Source: Janthinobacterium aquaticum (GTDB taxonomy: Bacteria; Pseudomonadota; Gammaproteobacteria; Burkholderiales; Burkholderiaceae_D). From it: DNA of 64,000 nucleotides. The position numbers and the translations under genes were made by a program. Location of the stretch: assembly GCF_009208565.1 (NCBI RefSeq), contig NZ_WFLK01000001.1, forward strand, positions 186,001 through 250,000. Reading direction: 5' to 3'. Shown here one piece after another: positions 18,454-28,395 of this stretch. Below the pieces are notes generated by a model. The model had not been told where the DNA came from and did no database searches. It saw only the letters and a list, made by a program, of their open reading frames with translations. Positions within the stretch are counted from its first letter, which is position 1. Every line of letters starts with the position of its first letter.

Positions 18454-20718
18454 CTTGGTCGCCGCCACCGGTGTTGCCTTGGTATCGGCGCCATACGGCA
18501 GCACCTTCGCTGCCAGGCGCGTATCACCCTTAATCAGCGTAACTTCATCGGCCAGGATGCGCGCCGTTTCGTTGAGCAGCACATCCTTGGCGCTCTTGGC
18601 GGCCGTTTCCGCGTCCAGTTCCGCGCTCAGAGCGCGCTCGTCGCCCTGCAGGCCATCGTCGGTGCGCAGCGCGCCCTTGACGGCGGCGATCTGCTTGGCC
18701 GTTTTGCTGGCGGCCTTGGCGCCTTTCAATACATCTTTCGGATCAGGAATCACCACCAGATCGTCGGACGGATTGGAAATTTGCGCGATCAACCGTTTTT
18801 CACGTGCCTTGGCGCGCGCTTCCTGGGCGTCACGCTCCTTGCGGCGCACGGTTTCGTTGAGCGACAGCATATTGTCCTTGCGCTGCTTGACCACCAGCGC
18901 AATATCGTCCTGCAGATACTGGAAGTCCTTGTCCTTGGCCACCCGCGCTTCATGTTTCTTGTCGAGCAGCGGCACGATTTCCTTCAAGTCGCCAGTGGCA
19001 ACGAATGGCGCCGGCTTGATCTGCACCCACGGCAATGCGTTGTCGTAGCTGGATTCACCGAAGTTTTCCGTATCCGCCATGCTCGGCAGCTTGATGTCGG
19101 GCGTCACGCCGCGCAGCTGGGTGGTGCCGCCGTTGATGCGGAAGAACTGCGCAATCGTCATCTTCAGTTCGCCCAGGCGCGCCTTGTCGCTGCCGCCGAA
19201 GCGGTCCAGGTTGAGCAGCGTTTGCACGGTGCCCTTGCCGAAACTGCCCTCGCCAATCACCAGGCCCCGACCGTAGTCCTGGATGGCGGCGGCAAAAATC
19301 TCCGACGCCGAAGCCGAACCACGGTTGATCAGCACGCCCATCGGGCCATCCCAGGCCAGGCCGGCGTTGGTGTCGCTTTCGATATCGACCTTGCCTTCGG
19401 CATTGCGCTGCATCACCACCGGGCCCTTGTCGATAAACAGGCCGGTCAGCTCGACCGCCTCGGTCAGCGAACCGCCGCCGTTATTGCGCAGGTCGATCAG
19501 CACATTGTCGACCTTCTCTTTTTTCAGCTCGGTCAGCAGGCGGGTCACGTCGCGCGTGGCGCTCTTGAAGTCCTTGTCGCCACGGCGGCGCGCCTCGAAG
19601 TCCTGGTAGAAGGTCGGCAGCGAAATGACGCCGATGCGGCGCTTCACGCCGTTGTCGCGCACTTCGATAATCGATTTCTTGGCAGCCTGCTCTTCCATGC
19701 TGATTTTCTTGCGCACCAGCGAGACCACCGTATGCTTGGCGTCCGGACCGGCGTCGGCCGGCAGGATATCGAGGCGCACGGTCGAATCCTTGGCGCCGCG
19801 GATCAGCTGCACCACGTCGTCGATGCGCATGCCCAGCACTTCGGTAATCGGGCCGCTGTCGCCCTGCCCCACGCCGACGATACGGTCGCCCACCTTGACC
19901 TTGCCTGACAAACCGGCCGGGCTGCCCGGCACCACTTCGCGCACCACCGTGTATTCGTCGCGCGTCTGCAGCACCGCACCGATGCCTTCCAACGACAGGC
20001 GCATGGCGATATCGAAGTTTTCCGACGCGCGCGGGCCCAGGTAATTGGTATGCGGCTCGATCGACATGGCGTAGGCGTTCATGAAGATCTGGAACACGTC
20101 TTCATTGTTGAGCTTGCGCGAGCGCGTGGTGTAGCTTTCATAGCGCTTGTCGAGCGTCTCGCGGATGCCCTTGTCGTCCTTGCCGGCCAGTTTCAGGCGC
20201 AGCCAGTCGTTCTTGACGCGCTTGCGCCACAGATCGCGCACTTCGTCTTCGTTCTTCGGCCAGGCGGCTTTTTCACGGTCGATCTGGTAGCTCTCGTCGG
20301 ACGAGAAATCGAATTTGGTTTTCAGCAGTTCGCGCGCATAGGCCATGCGCTCGTCGAAACGCTGCTGGTACAGGTTATAGATGGCGAACGGCGCCGTCAG
20401 GTCTTCATTGTTGATGGCGTCGTCAAGCTTGGTGCGCAGCGGCGCAAAGCGGTCGATATCGGCCTGCACGAAAAACAGCTTTTCACCGTCGAGCGACTTG
20501 AAATAGCGGTCAAAAATCTTCTCCGACATGGCGTCGTCCAGTGGAGTCGCCTTGTAGTGATAGCGCGACAGCACGCGCGAAGCCCACAGCGCAGCCTGGG
20601 TCTGCTGGGCCAGCGGCTTCATCGGCGGCGTAGGCGCGGCGCTCTTGTCGGCCTGGGCCGCGCCAACTTGCGCGCTCAGCGCCATGACCAGTGTGGCCAA
20701 AATCATTTGCTTCTTCAT
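18451..20718 (-). CDS. prc: Tail-specific (carboxy-terminal processing) protease Prc
   Basis: A 755-residue periplasmic serine protease with a signal peptide (about residues 1-21) and a helical N-terminal domain (RYHYKATPLDD). A PDZ domain (IGAVLQTRDEYTVVREVVPGSPAGLSG pattern) is followed by a peptidase S41 domain with Ser in NRGSASASEIFAAA and Lys in GKGTVQ. E. coli Prc is 682 residues; this one has the usual lysine-rich C-terminal extension. It trims or degrades periplasmic proteins, including peptidoglycan enzymes. ATG at 20718 with GGAG 7 bases upstream. Confidence 0.92.
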   Translation of the reverse strand: MKKQMILATLVMALSAQVGAAQADKSAAPTPPMKPLAQQTQAALWASRVLSRYHYKATPLDDAMSEKIFDRYFKSLDGEKLFFVQADIDRFAPLRTKLDDAINNEDLTAPFAIYNLYQQRFDERMAYARELLKTKFDFSSDESYQIDREKAAWPKNEDEVRDLWRKRVKNDWLRLKLAGKDDKGIRETLDKRYESYTTRSRKLNNEDVFQIFMNAYAMSIEPHTNYLGPRASENFDIAMRLSLEGIGAVLQTRDEYTVVREVVPGSPAGLSGKVKVGDRIVGVGQGDSGPITEVLGMRIDDVVQLIRGAKDSTVRLDILPADAGPDAKHTVVSLVRKKISMEEQAAKKSIIEVRDNGVKRRIGVISLPTFYQDFEARRRGDKDFKSATRDVTRLLTELKKEKVDNVLIDLRNNGGGSLTEAVELTGLFIDKGPVVMQRNAEGKVDIESDTNAGLAWDGPMGVLINRGSASASEIFAAAIQDYGRGLVIGEGSFGKGTVQTLLNLDRFGGSDKARLGELKMTIAQFFRINGGTTQLRGVTPDIKLPSMADTENFGESSYDNALPWVQIKPAPFVATGDLKEIVPLLDKKHEARVAKDKDFQYLQDDIALVVKQRKDNMLSLNETVRRKERDAQEARAKAREKRLIAQISNPSDDLVVIPDPKDVLKGAKAASKTAKQIAAVKGALRTDDGLQGDERALSAELDAETAAKSAKDVLLNETARILADEVTLIKGDTRLAAKVLPYGADTKATPVAATK

Positions 20719-21260
20719 CGGCTTCTCCGAAAATTGTTTATACAGTTGCAGGCGGCGCAAATGCTATGGCGCCAGCCATGACTACAGTGAGATGGCGACT
20801 GGTCTGAAGTTATTCTACAGGATACACAGCGCAGGATACACAGCATGGGTCTCTGATGGAAATGGAGTTTCTCCCCAGAAGCTTAAGCGCTTGTTAAAGC
20901 GGCGCGCATATTCATTACAAACTGAAACAATCACCATGCACAGTCCCATGTCATAAGACAACTACGTATAAACCGAAGTAAAGCATACAAAAAATATAAA
21001 AAAGCCGTGGCAAGCCAGATAATATTTATCACAAGTTATTGAATTTATTGACCTTTATCATTGCAAAAAGAAATAATTTGTGGGTTACATGATATGATGA
21101 CCCCGACGCCGTCCTGTATTCACAGCTTCCGGTCAGCCCTACCCTTTTTCCAGCGCCATCCGCACCAACGGTTACTCCTTCAGCCTCGCTCCCCTGATCA
21201 TGCGGCTAGGCGATCTGCGCGTGCGCGCTGCATTGATATTTATTATTTATACAATTCATC
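20719..21260. other. 542-bp AT-rich intergenic region before a chemoreceptor
   Basis: Divergent promoter region of prc and the chemoreceptor gene. The part from about 20960 to 21080 is clearly AT-richer than the surroundings. I see no open frame with a ribosome site and no clear operator. The chemoreceptor start has no evident Shine-Dalgarno sequence. Confidence 0.5.
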
Positions 21261-23231
21261 ATGAAGAAATTTTCAATACAGCCGCGCCACTGGAGCGTCG
21301 GCGGCAAAATCACCATCTTTACGTTTGCACTGGTGAGCCTGATTCTGGTCAGCCTGGCCGTGCTGATCGGCACGGTGACGTCGCGCGTGCTGGAGCAGCG
21401 TGCCGAAGCGGCAGTCATCAGTGAACTCGACAGCGTAATGACCACTACCGAAGTGTTCAATACGGCGATGGTCAACGAGGCTGGCACGTTTGCCCGCCTG
21501 TTCGCCAGCGAACTGCCGGCCGCCTTTACCATCGACACCGCCAACAAGGTCGATGTCGCCGGCAAGGCCACGCCGGCGCTGGCCAACGGCAGCATGGTGC
21601 TCAACCTGGACACCTCCATCGTCGACCAGTTCCTGGAGAAAACCGGCGTCGTGGCCACCATCTTTGCTGCCGATGGCGGCGACTTCGTACGCATCAGCAC
21701 CTCACTCAAGAAACAGGATGGTGAGCGCGCCGTCGGCACCATGCTCGACCATGCCCACCCCAGCTATGCGCAGCTGCGCGCCGGCAAATCGTATGTCGGC
21801 ATTGCCAACCTGTTCGGTAAACCCTTCATTACCCAGTACGACCTGGTGCGCGACAAGGCCGGCAAGGTGGTCGGCGTGCTGTTTATCGGCCTCGATATCA
21901 GCAAGAACATGGCGATGCTGAAAGACAAAATCCGCCAGATCAAGATCGGCAAGACCGGCTATATCTATATAGTCGACACCGCCAAGGGCCCTAATTATGG
22001 CAACCTGGTACTCCACCCAAACAGCGAAGGCAAGAGCGCACTGGAGTTCAAGGCGTCCGATGGCCGCCTGTTTATCCAGGAAATGCTGGAGAAAAAGAAC
22101 GGCGACATCCGCTACACCTGGACCGCACCTGGCGAAACGGCTGCCAGCGCGCGAGAAAAGCAGCTGTACTATCGCCATTTCAAGGACTGGAACTGGCTGA
22201 TTGCCGGTGGCACCTTTACCGATGAAATTACCGAAGAAGCACGCAGTCTGCGCAACCAGCTGGCCCTGTTCGGCCTGATTTCGCTGCTGGTGTTTGCCGT
22301 ATTGCTGTATCTGCTGGTGCGTACGCTGGTCACGCGTCCGCTGGGCAAGGCCGAAGCGGCTGCGGCGCAAATTGCCGGCGGCGACCTGACGGTACACCTG
22401 GACACCACCAGTGAAGACGAGATCGGCCGATTGCTGCGCGCCATGAACAGCATCAGCGACAACCTGTCGGCCGTGGTGGGCCAGGTACGCGGCAGCGCCA
22501 GCCAGATCGCCACTGCATCAAGTGAAATTGCCAGCGGCAATCTGGACCTGTCGAGCCGCACCGAAGAACAGGCCAGCTCGCTCGAAGAAACGGCAGCGTC
22601 GATGGAAGAACTGAGTTCGACCGTACGCCAGAACGTGGAACATGCCCAGCAGGCCAACAGCCTGGCGCGCGCCTCGTCCGGCGTGGCAGCCCAGGGCGGC
22701 GAAGCCGTGGCGCAGGTCAGCAGCACCATGGACGCCATCCGCGCCTCGTCGGCGCGCATTGCCGATATTATCGGGGTGATCGATGGCATTGCCTTCCAGA
22801 CCAATATCCTGGCCCTCAATGCGGCCGTGGAAGCGGCGCGCGCCGGCGAACAGGGCCGCGGCTTTGCCGTGGTCGCCACCGAAGTGCGCACCCTGGCGCA
22901 ACGCTCGACAGCCGCCGCCAAGGACATCAAGGATCTGATCGACGCCTCCACCAGCACGGTCGACCTCGGCCACAAGCAGGTCAGCGCCGCCAGCGCCACC
23001 ATGGACGAAGTGGTGGCCAGCGTGCAGAAAGTCAGCACCCTGATGGCCGATATTGCGCAGGCCAGCGAAGAACAGCGCGCCGGCATCGACCAGGTCAACC
23101 AGGCCATTACGCAGATGGACCAGGTGACCCAGCAGAACGCGGCGCTGGTGGAGGAAGCGGCGGCAGCTGCCGACGCACTGCAGGAACAGGCGCAGGAACT
23201 GACGCGCGTGGTGGGCGTGTTCAAACTTTAG
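21261..23231 (+). CDS. Methyl-accepting chemotaxis protein with periplasmic Cache domain
   Basis: A 656-residue chemoreceptor. It has a first membrane helix at about 17-38, a large periplasmic Cache sensor (ending YIYIVDTAKG, LVLHPNSEGK, WNWLIAGGTF), a second membrane helix at about 332-352, a HAMP domain and the conserved signalling hairpin (NILALNAAVEAARAGEQGRG). Cache receptors bind small ligands such as organic or amino acids. There is no C-terminal CheR-tethering pentapeptide. No ribosome site is obvious before the ATG. Confidence 0.92.
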   Translation: MKKFSIQPRHWSVGGKITIFTFALVSLILVSLAVLIGTVTSRVLEQRAEAAVISELDSVMTTTEVFNTAMVNEAGTFARLFASELPAAFTIDTANKVDVAGKATPALANGSMVLNLDTSIVDQFLEKTGVVATIFAADGGDFVRISTSLKKQDGERAVGTMLDHAHPSYAQLRAGKSYVGIANLFGKPFITQYDLVRDKAGKVVGVLFIGLDISKNMAMLKDKIRQIKIGKTGYIYIVDTAKGPNYGNLVLHPNSEGKSALEFKASDGRLFIQEMLEKKNGDIRYTWTAPGETAASAREKQLYYRHFKDWNWLIAGGTFTDEITEEARSLRNQLALFGLISLLVFAVLLYLLVRTLVTRPLGKAEAAAAQIAGGDLTVHLDTTSEDEIGRLLRAMNSISDNLSAVVGQVRGSASQIATASSEIASGNLDLSSRTEEQASSLEETAASMEELSSTVRQNVEHAQQANSLARASSGVAAQGGEAVAQVSSTMDAIRASSARIADIIGVIDGIAFQTNILALNAAVEAARAGEQGRGFAVVATEVRTLAQRSTAAAKDIKDLIDASTSTVDLGHKQVSAASATMDEVVASVQKVSTLMADIAQASEEQRAGIDQVNQAITQMDQVTQQNAALVEEAAAAADALQEQAQELTRVVGVFKL

Positions 23232-23284
23232 GTTGCCAAGTCCCATGCTAAGATGGGCCGTCAACCAACACCTGTGGAGTAGCA

Positions 23285-23557
23285 ATGTACGATGATTATT
23301 GCCTGCTTGCCAGGATCATGATCCCCACCGACGCCCACCTGATGCGCGGCTGCCTGGAAGCGGCCGGCCTGGATGTCATCCTGACCGACGACCAGCATAT
23401 GCAGGCCGACATGCTGCTGGCGCCAGCCATCGGCGGCGCGCGCCTGCTGGTGCATGAACGCGATCTTGAACGGGCCAAAGAAGTACTGGCCGCCTACGAG
23501 CGCGGCGACCTGGCCTTGTCCGATGATGCCGATGTCGGCATGCCTGTGGCCGACTAA
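23285..23557 (+). CDS. DUF2007 (putative signal-transducing) protein
   Basis: A 90-residue protein of the DUF2007 type: CLLARIMIPTDAHLMRGCLEAAGLDVIL, a GGARLLVHERDLERAKEVL segment and an acidic tail. The fold is a small ferredoxin-like domain of unknown role. It lies 53 bases after the chemoreceptor with its own GGAG site and may be co-transcribed with it. Confidence 0.75.
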   Translation: MYDDYCLLARIMIPTDAHLMRGCLEAAGLDVILTDDQHMQADMLLAPAIGGARLLVHERDLERAKEVLAAYERGDLALSDDADVGMPVAD

Positions 23558-23568
23558 AACAAGCTCAG

Positions 23569-24138
23569 TCAGTCTTCCAGGCCGATTCCCTGCTCGACCT
23601 GCAGCAGCAGGTGCGCTTTCATCTGCTCTTTCTCCGCCGCCGAGAAATGGCGCACGCCCAGCATTTCCAGCAATACAAAACCATCGAGCGCCGTCCAGAC
23701 CGACAGCGCCAGGCCGGCGGTGCCCTCGACGCGGGCCAGCCCCTCGACACCACCTTCATACATCGCCTTGACTGGCGCCATCAGCGCCGGATAGCTTGAC
23801 GCTGCCGCGAGCAAATTGGCCATCACCTTCTTTTCCTGGGCGCTCAGTGCAAAGGCGTAATGAATGCGTGCAATCAGGAACTTCCTGAGCGCCAGGCGCG
23901 GACTCATATCCGGATCGACGCAATGCGCATCGAGCCGCATCCGCATGCGCTCGACCAGCGCATGCAGCAGCATTTCCTTGGACTTGAAGTGATAAATCAA
24001 ACCGCCTTTGGTGATGCCGGCACGCGCAGCAACGCCATCGAGCGTTACATCATGCACGCTGCCTTCCGAAATAATGCGTTCCAGCGCGTCGAGAAGCGCA
24101 TCACGATTGCTGGCACGCGCGCCGTGGGCTGTAGTCAT
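23569..24138 (-). CDS. TetR-family transcriptional regulator
   Basis: A 189-residue protein. The N-terminal TetR HTH (VTLDGVAARAGITKGGLIYHFKSKEMLLHALV) is followed by a helical ligand domain. It is divergent from a chemoreceptor whose promoter holds a 24-bp palindrome, a probable operator. The ligand is unknown. Confidence 0.85.
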   Translation of the reverse strand: MTTAHGARASNRDALLDALERIISEGSVHDVTLDGVAARAGITKGGLIYHFKSKEMLLHALVERMRMRLDAHCVDPDMSPRLALRKFLIARIHYAFALSAQEKKVMANLLAAASSYPALMAPVKAMYEGGVEGLARVEGTAGLALSVWTALDGFVLLEMLGVRHFSAAEKEQMKAHLLLQVEQGIGLED

Positions 24139-24255
24139 GAAATCTGAAGTCAGTAGTTATACGTAATGAGCGACATTCTACTATGGCTGGAAAGCCACAC
24201 TGCTGCAACAATTGGTGATAATTCTCATTTGCAATGAACATTTCTTTTAATCAAT

Positions 24256-24279
24256 ACTGTACTATACCTACAGTACAGT
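24256..24279. promoter_or_regulatory. 24-bp palindrome ACTGTACT-N8-AGTACAGT, probable TetR operator
   Basis: Perfect 8-bp arms with an 8-bp centre (atacctac). It lies 16 bases before the chemoreceptor ATG and 118 bases from the divergent TetR start. Its size and symmetry fit a TetR-family dimer site. Confidence 0.6.
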
Positions 24280-24295
24280 TAACAGGATAATCGAA

Positions 24296-25891
24296 ATGAA
24301 ACTCAAGTTAAAGAACCGGCTGATGCTGAGCCTTGGGCTGTTGATGGCCTTGTCACTGCTGATCGGCGCCGCAGGCACCAATGGCGTCAGAACGCTGAAC
24401 CGCAATATCGTCGATGCACTCGACGTCAACACCCCGGAAATGCTGTACGCCTCGCAACTGGAAGTGGCCATACAGGACCAGATGATTGCCTTGCGCAACA
24501 CCATCATGTTTACCGATCCCCAATTGATGCAGCAGGAAGCCGACCGCATCAAAAAACAGCAGGCTGTCTACCGCGATGCACTGCGAAAACTGGGCCAGAT
24601 GCTGGACCAGGACACTGGCACCTCAGCCGAAGAAAAGCGCATGTATGCGCAACTGCAGCAGGACGAGCAGGCCGCAATGCCTGCCCTGAACAAGGTGCTG
24701 CAGGCGGCGCTGGAGAACCAGACCGAGCTGGCCGCAGCACTGGCCCTGACCGAACTGCGGCCCTTGCAGCGGCAGTGGGTCGGCAGCGCCATCGCCCTGA
24801 AAGACAAGGAAATCGCCCTGAACAAGGAAGCAAGCATCACGGCAAAAAATAACGCCGCGCGCACCTACTCCACCATCCTGGTGCTGGTGGTAGTCGCCCT
24901 GCTGGTCAGCGTAACGGTCAGTTTCCGCCTGACGCGCAGCACCATGCGCCAGCTCGGCGGCGACCCGGATGAGGCGCGCGCCATTGCACGCGAAATTGCC
25001 AACGGCAACCTGGCGCTGGCGGTCGACATCACCCGCATGCCCAAAGACAGCCTGATCGCGACGCTCGAGGAAATGCGCGTCAAGCTCAATCTGATGGTCA
25101 GCGACATCAAGGGCTCGGCCGATGCGATTGCCAACGCCGCCGGCGAGATTGCAGTCGGCAATAGCGACCTGTCGCGCCGTACCGAAGAGCAGGCATCGTC
25201 GCTGGAGGAAACCGCTGCCAGCATGGAAGAAATCACCTCGACCATCGGCAATAACAGCGAGAACGCACGGCAAGGCCAGTTGGTGTCGGAGCGCGCTTCT
25301 CAGACGGCGTCGTCCGGCAGCGCGGTGGTGCAAAACGTGGTTGCGGCAATGGAAAAAGTATCGCATGGCAGCAAGCGCATGACCGAGGTGATCGGCACCA
25401 TTGAAGCGATTGCCTTCCAGACCAATATCCTGGCGCTCAACGCGGCCGTGGAAGCGGCGCGTGCAGGCGAACAGGGGCGTGGTTTTGCCGTTGTTGCCAC
25501 CGAAGTGCGCTCGCTGTCCCAGCGCTGCGCTGCCGCATCGCTTGAAATTCGCAGCCTGATTCTGGGTTCGGTATCCGACATTGAAATCGGCTCGGCCGCT
25601 GTCAACCAGGCAGGACAATCAATGACCGAGATTGCCCAGTCGATCAACTGCGTCAGCGGCATGATGCGTGAAGTGGTGGCGGCGTCGGTCGAACAACGCT
25701 CCGGCGTCGAGCAGGTCAATGCCGCCATTATCAGCATGGACGACGTCACCCAGCAAAACGCCGCCCTGGTCGAACAGGCCTCGGCAGCGGCGCACGCCCT
25801 GGCCAGCCAGGCCGAAGGCTTGCGCAGCATCGTGTCGCGCTTTACGGTGGCAACGCTGAGCCCGTCCCGCGCCGTGACGCTGCACCAGTAA
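24296..25891 (+). CDS. Methyl-accepting chemotaxis protein with four-helix-bundle sensor
   Basis: A 531-residue chemoreceptor of the Tar/Tsr type. It has a membrane helix at about 9-30, a 4HB sensor domain with conserved NTPEML...QDQMIALRNTIM, a second membrane helix at about 192-211, HAMP, and the signalling tip NILALNAAVEAARAGEQGRG. The C-terminus lacks an NWETF-like pentapeptide. Its promoter overlaps the palindrome described above, so it may be under TetR control, which is unusual for a chemoreceptor. Confidence 0.9.
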   Translation: MKLKLKNRLMLSLGLLMALSLLIGAAGTNGVRTLNRNIVDALDVNTPEMLYASQLEVAIQDQMIALRNTIMFTDPQLMQQEADRIKKQQAVYRDALRKLGQMLDQDTGTSAEEKRMYAQLQQDEQAAMPALNKVLQAALENQTELAAALALTELRPLQRQWVGSAIALKDKEIALNKEASITAKNNAARTYSTILVLVVVALLVSVTVSFRLTRSTMRQLGGDPDEARAIAREIANGNLALAVDITRMPKDSLIATLEEMRVKLNLMVSDIKGSADAIANAAGEIAVGNSDLSRRTEEQASSLEETAASMEEITSTIGNNSENARQGQLVSERASQTASSGSAVVQNVVAAMEKVSHGSKRMTEVIGTIEAIAFQTNILALNAAVEAARAGEQGRGFAVVATEVRSLSQRCAAASLEIRSLILGSVSDIEIGSAAVNQAGQSMTEIAQSINCVSGMMREVVAASVEQRSGVEQVNAAIISMDDVTQQNAALVEQASAAAHALASQAEGLRSIVSRFTVATLSPSRAVTLHQ

Positions 25892-25915
25892 GCCCACCGC
25901 ATTTGACCATCACAC

Positions 25916-25946
25916 TTCCGGGCCGACACCGCTGTCCGGCCCGGAA
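25916..25946 (+). terminator. GC-rich stem-loop after the chemoreceptor gene
   Basis: Inverted repeat TTCCGGGCCGACA / TGTCCGGCCCGGAA with a one-base bulge and a 4-nt loop. It lies 25 bases after the stop codon. No U-tract follows, so it may be a weak terminator or a 3'-end stabiliser. Confidence 0.5.
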
Positions 25947-26096
25947 ACGACGGCTGTCAACTATCGCGCCATCCCCTGTTCTTCCACTCCCATTGCAGTC
26001 GCCGTAGCAGCAACCATGCAAGCGATAACGACCTGGTGGAATATAATTGCTCAAGCAAACATATTTCGTCTTATACGTCAATTGTGGAGAATCACA

Positions 26097-26552
26097 TTGA
26101 AGCACATGCAAATAGTAGAAGAACTACAAAATGGGCAACTTGGCTACCTGATCAACCAAACCCGCAATGCTCTTTTTGCTGCCGTGGACAAGGAAATGCA
26201 GCCGCTCGACCTGACCGCGTCACAGTATGTTGTGGTGGTAGGCGCCATACGCGAACGCGCTCGAACTGTCAATGAGTATTGTCAACTAGTCGGCATTGAG
26301 GCCGGACCTATGTCGCGACTTCTTGATAGAATGGAGGCTAAAGGCATCGTTCGCAAGGTTCGCGATCTGGAAGACCGTCGCCAGGTCAATGTGACATTGA
26401 CTGAAAAAGGCGTCGCGCTGTACCCGCAAATCACCGCGGCCATCCAGAAAGTCTATGGACAACTGCTCAGTGGTTTCAGCGAGCAGGAAGCGCTGGCCCT
26501 CAAGCATGCACTTGAAAAAATGCTGCTCAATGCGAGGCAGCAAGATTTGTAA
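26097..26552 (+). CDS. MarR-family transcriptional regulator
   Basis: A protein of about 151 residues with the MarR winged HTH (ASQYVVVVGAIRE, SRLLDRMEAKGIVRKVRDLEDRRQVNVTLT). A TTG at 26097 lies 7 bases after GGAG and is the likelier start; the ATG at 26106 is the alternative. It is 115 bases upstream of mqo and in the same direction, so it may regulate mqo or itself. Confidence 0.82.
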   Translation: MKHMQIVEELQNGQLGYLINQTRNALFAAVDKEMQPLDLTASQYVVVVGAIRERARTVNEYCQLVGIEAGPMSRLLDRMEAKGIVRKVRDLEDRRQVNVTLTEKGVALYPQITAAIQKVYGQLLSGFSEQEALALKHALEKMLLNARQQDL

Positions 26553-26666
26553 TTTATTTGCCTGGGCAATGAAATTTGCAACTGATCCTTTGCCACGATG
26601 CGAACCCGTGGCAGGAACGGTTGAACCGCCATTGCCCGGCTAATCTGATATTTCGGAAGGTAGTAT

Positions 26667-28382
26667 ATGAGTCAAGCAGATCAACAGAAAACCACCGCGA
26701 CCAAAGGCCGCGGCGTCTCCAGGCGTAAGTTTATGGGTGTGGCAGTGGGCGCAGCAGCAGCATGCGGCGGCTACGTGGCGCTGTCGGGCCGCCAGTACCG
26801 TGCCGACAAGGCGGACCGCGCGGTGGACGTGCTGCTGATCGGCGGCGGCATCATGAGCGCCACGCTGGGCGTCTACCTGTCCGAACTGGAACCAGGCTGG
26901 AAATTTGAAGTATTCGAGCGCCTCGACAAGGTCGCCGAAGAAAGCTCGAATGGCTGGAACAATGCCGGCACCGGCCACTCGGCGCTGTGCGAGCTGAACT
27001 ACACGCCGATGGACGACAAAGGCCAGGTGCATATCACCAAGGCCATCGAGATCAACGAGAGCTTCCAGATCTCGCGCCAGTTCTGGTCGCACCAGGTCCG
27101 CAAGGGCCTGCTGGCCAATCCGCGCGAATTCATCAATTCGACGCCGCATATGAACCTGGTCTTCGGCGAGGAAAACCGCGAATTCATCCGCAAGCGCGTC
27201 GAAGCACTGAAAGCGTCGCCACTGTTCGCCGGCATGGAAATGACCACCGATCCGGTCCAGATCAAAAAGTGGATTCCGATCATGATGGAAGGCCGCAAGG
27301 AAGGCGAAATCGTGACCGCCACGCGTTCGCCGCTGGGCACCGACGTCAATCTGGGCGCCATTACCCGCCAGTTCTACAAGCACCTGAACGAAGGCATGGG
27401 CGTCAAAATCACCACCAGCCATGAAGTGCGCTCGATTACCCGCAACGACGACGGCACGTGGCGCGTGTCGGCCTTCGACATCAACGACAAATCGAAGATC
27501 CAGACGGTCGATGCCAAGCATATCTTTATCGGCGCCGGCGGCGCGGCGCTGCCACTGCTGCAACTGACCGGCATTCCGGAAGCCAAGCAATACGCCGGCT
27601 TCCCGGTCGGTGGCGAATTCCTGGTCACGGAAAACCCCGAGATCGCCTCGCGCCACCTGGCCAAGGTTTACGGCCTGGCCGACAGCGGCTCGCCACCGAT
27701 GTCGGTGCCGCATCTGGACACCCGCGTGCTTGACGGCAAGACCGTGCTGCTGTTTGGCCCGTTTGCCACCTGGTCGAGCAAGTTCCTCAAGAACGGCTCC
27801 TACTTCGACATCGCCAAGGCCACCACGCCGTCGAACATCATTCCGCAACTGCAGGTCGGCATGAACGAGTTTTCGCTCGTCAAATACCTGGCGCAGCAGC
27901 TGGAACTGTCGAAAGAAGAAAAAATGGCGGCCCTGCGCCACTACATGCCTGAAGCCAAGGACGGCGACTGGCGCCTGTGGCAGGCCGGCCAGCGCGTGCA
28001 GATCATCAAGAACGTGCCGGGCAAAGGCGGCCAGCTGAAGCTGGGTACGGAAGTGGTGGTGTCGCAGGACCGTTCGGTATCGGCCCTGCTGGGCGCTTCG
28101 CCAGGCGGCTCGACCTCGCCGGCCATCATGCTGTCGCTGCTGGAAAAAGTGTTTGCCGACAAAATGAAAACCGAAGCGTGGCAAAGCAAGATTCGTGAAA
28201 TCGTGCCGACCTACGGCCAGAAACTCAACGAAAACCCGCAACTGCTGGCCGCTGAATGGGCCGCCACCGCAGAAACCCTGCAACTGGCGATCGCCTCACC
28301 GAGCCTCGACGGCATCGTGCCGGCGGCTGCATCGAGCGCACAGCCAGGCACGGTGAAAAAAGTGTCGGATATTGCGCTGTAA
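26667..28382 (+). CDS. mqo: Malate:quinone oxidoreductase with a twin-arginine leader
   Basis: A 571-residue FAD enzyme oxidising malate to oxaloacetate and reducing quinone. The FAD motif is VLLIGGGIMSATLGVYL (about 55), followed by the Mqo signatures ERLDKVAEESSNGWNNAGTGH and SPGGSTSPAIM. The N-terminus carries SRRKFMG and a hydrophobic stretch (about residues 18-40), a Tat-like leader absent from classical cytosolic-face Mqo. It has a GGAAGG ribosome site. A REP array follows. Confidence 0.9.
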   Translation: MSQADQQKTTATKGRGVSRRKFMGVAVGAAAACGGYVALSGRQYRADKADRAVDVLLIGGGIMSATLGVYLSELEPGWKFEVFERLDKVAEESSNGWNNAGTGHSALCELNYTPMDDKGQVHITKAIEINESFQISRQFWSHQVRKGLLANPREFINSTPHMNLVFGEENREFIRKRVEALKASPLFAGMEMTTDPVQIKKWIPIMMEGRKEGEIVTATRSPLGTDVNLGAITRQFYKHLNEGMGVKITTSHEVRSITRNDDGTWRVSAFDINDKSKIQTVDAKHIFIGAGGAALPLLQLTGIPEAKQYAGFPVGGEFLVTENPEIASRHLAKVYGLADSGSPPMSVPHLDTRVLDGKTVLLFGPFATWSSKFLKNGSYFDIAKATTPSNIIPQLQVGMNEFSLVKYLAQQLELSKEEKMAALRHYMPEAKDGDWRLWQAGQRVQIIKNVPGKGGQLKLGTEVVVSQDRSVSALLGASPGGSTSPAIMLSLLEKVFADKMKTEAWQSKIREIVPTYGQKLNENPQLLAAEWAATAETLQLAIASPSLDGIVPAAASSAQPGTVKKVSDIAL

Positions 28383-28395
28383 AGCAGTTTGATGC

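Noticed and set aside
20960-21060. Sigma28-like promoter before the chemoreceptor
   Set aside because: A TAAA and a GCCG are present but 21 bases apart rather than about 15, and the GATAA part is missing.
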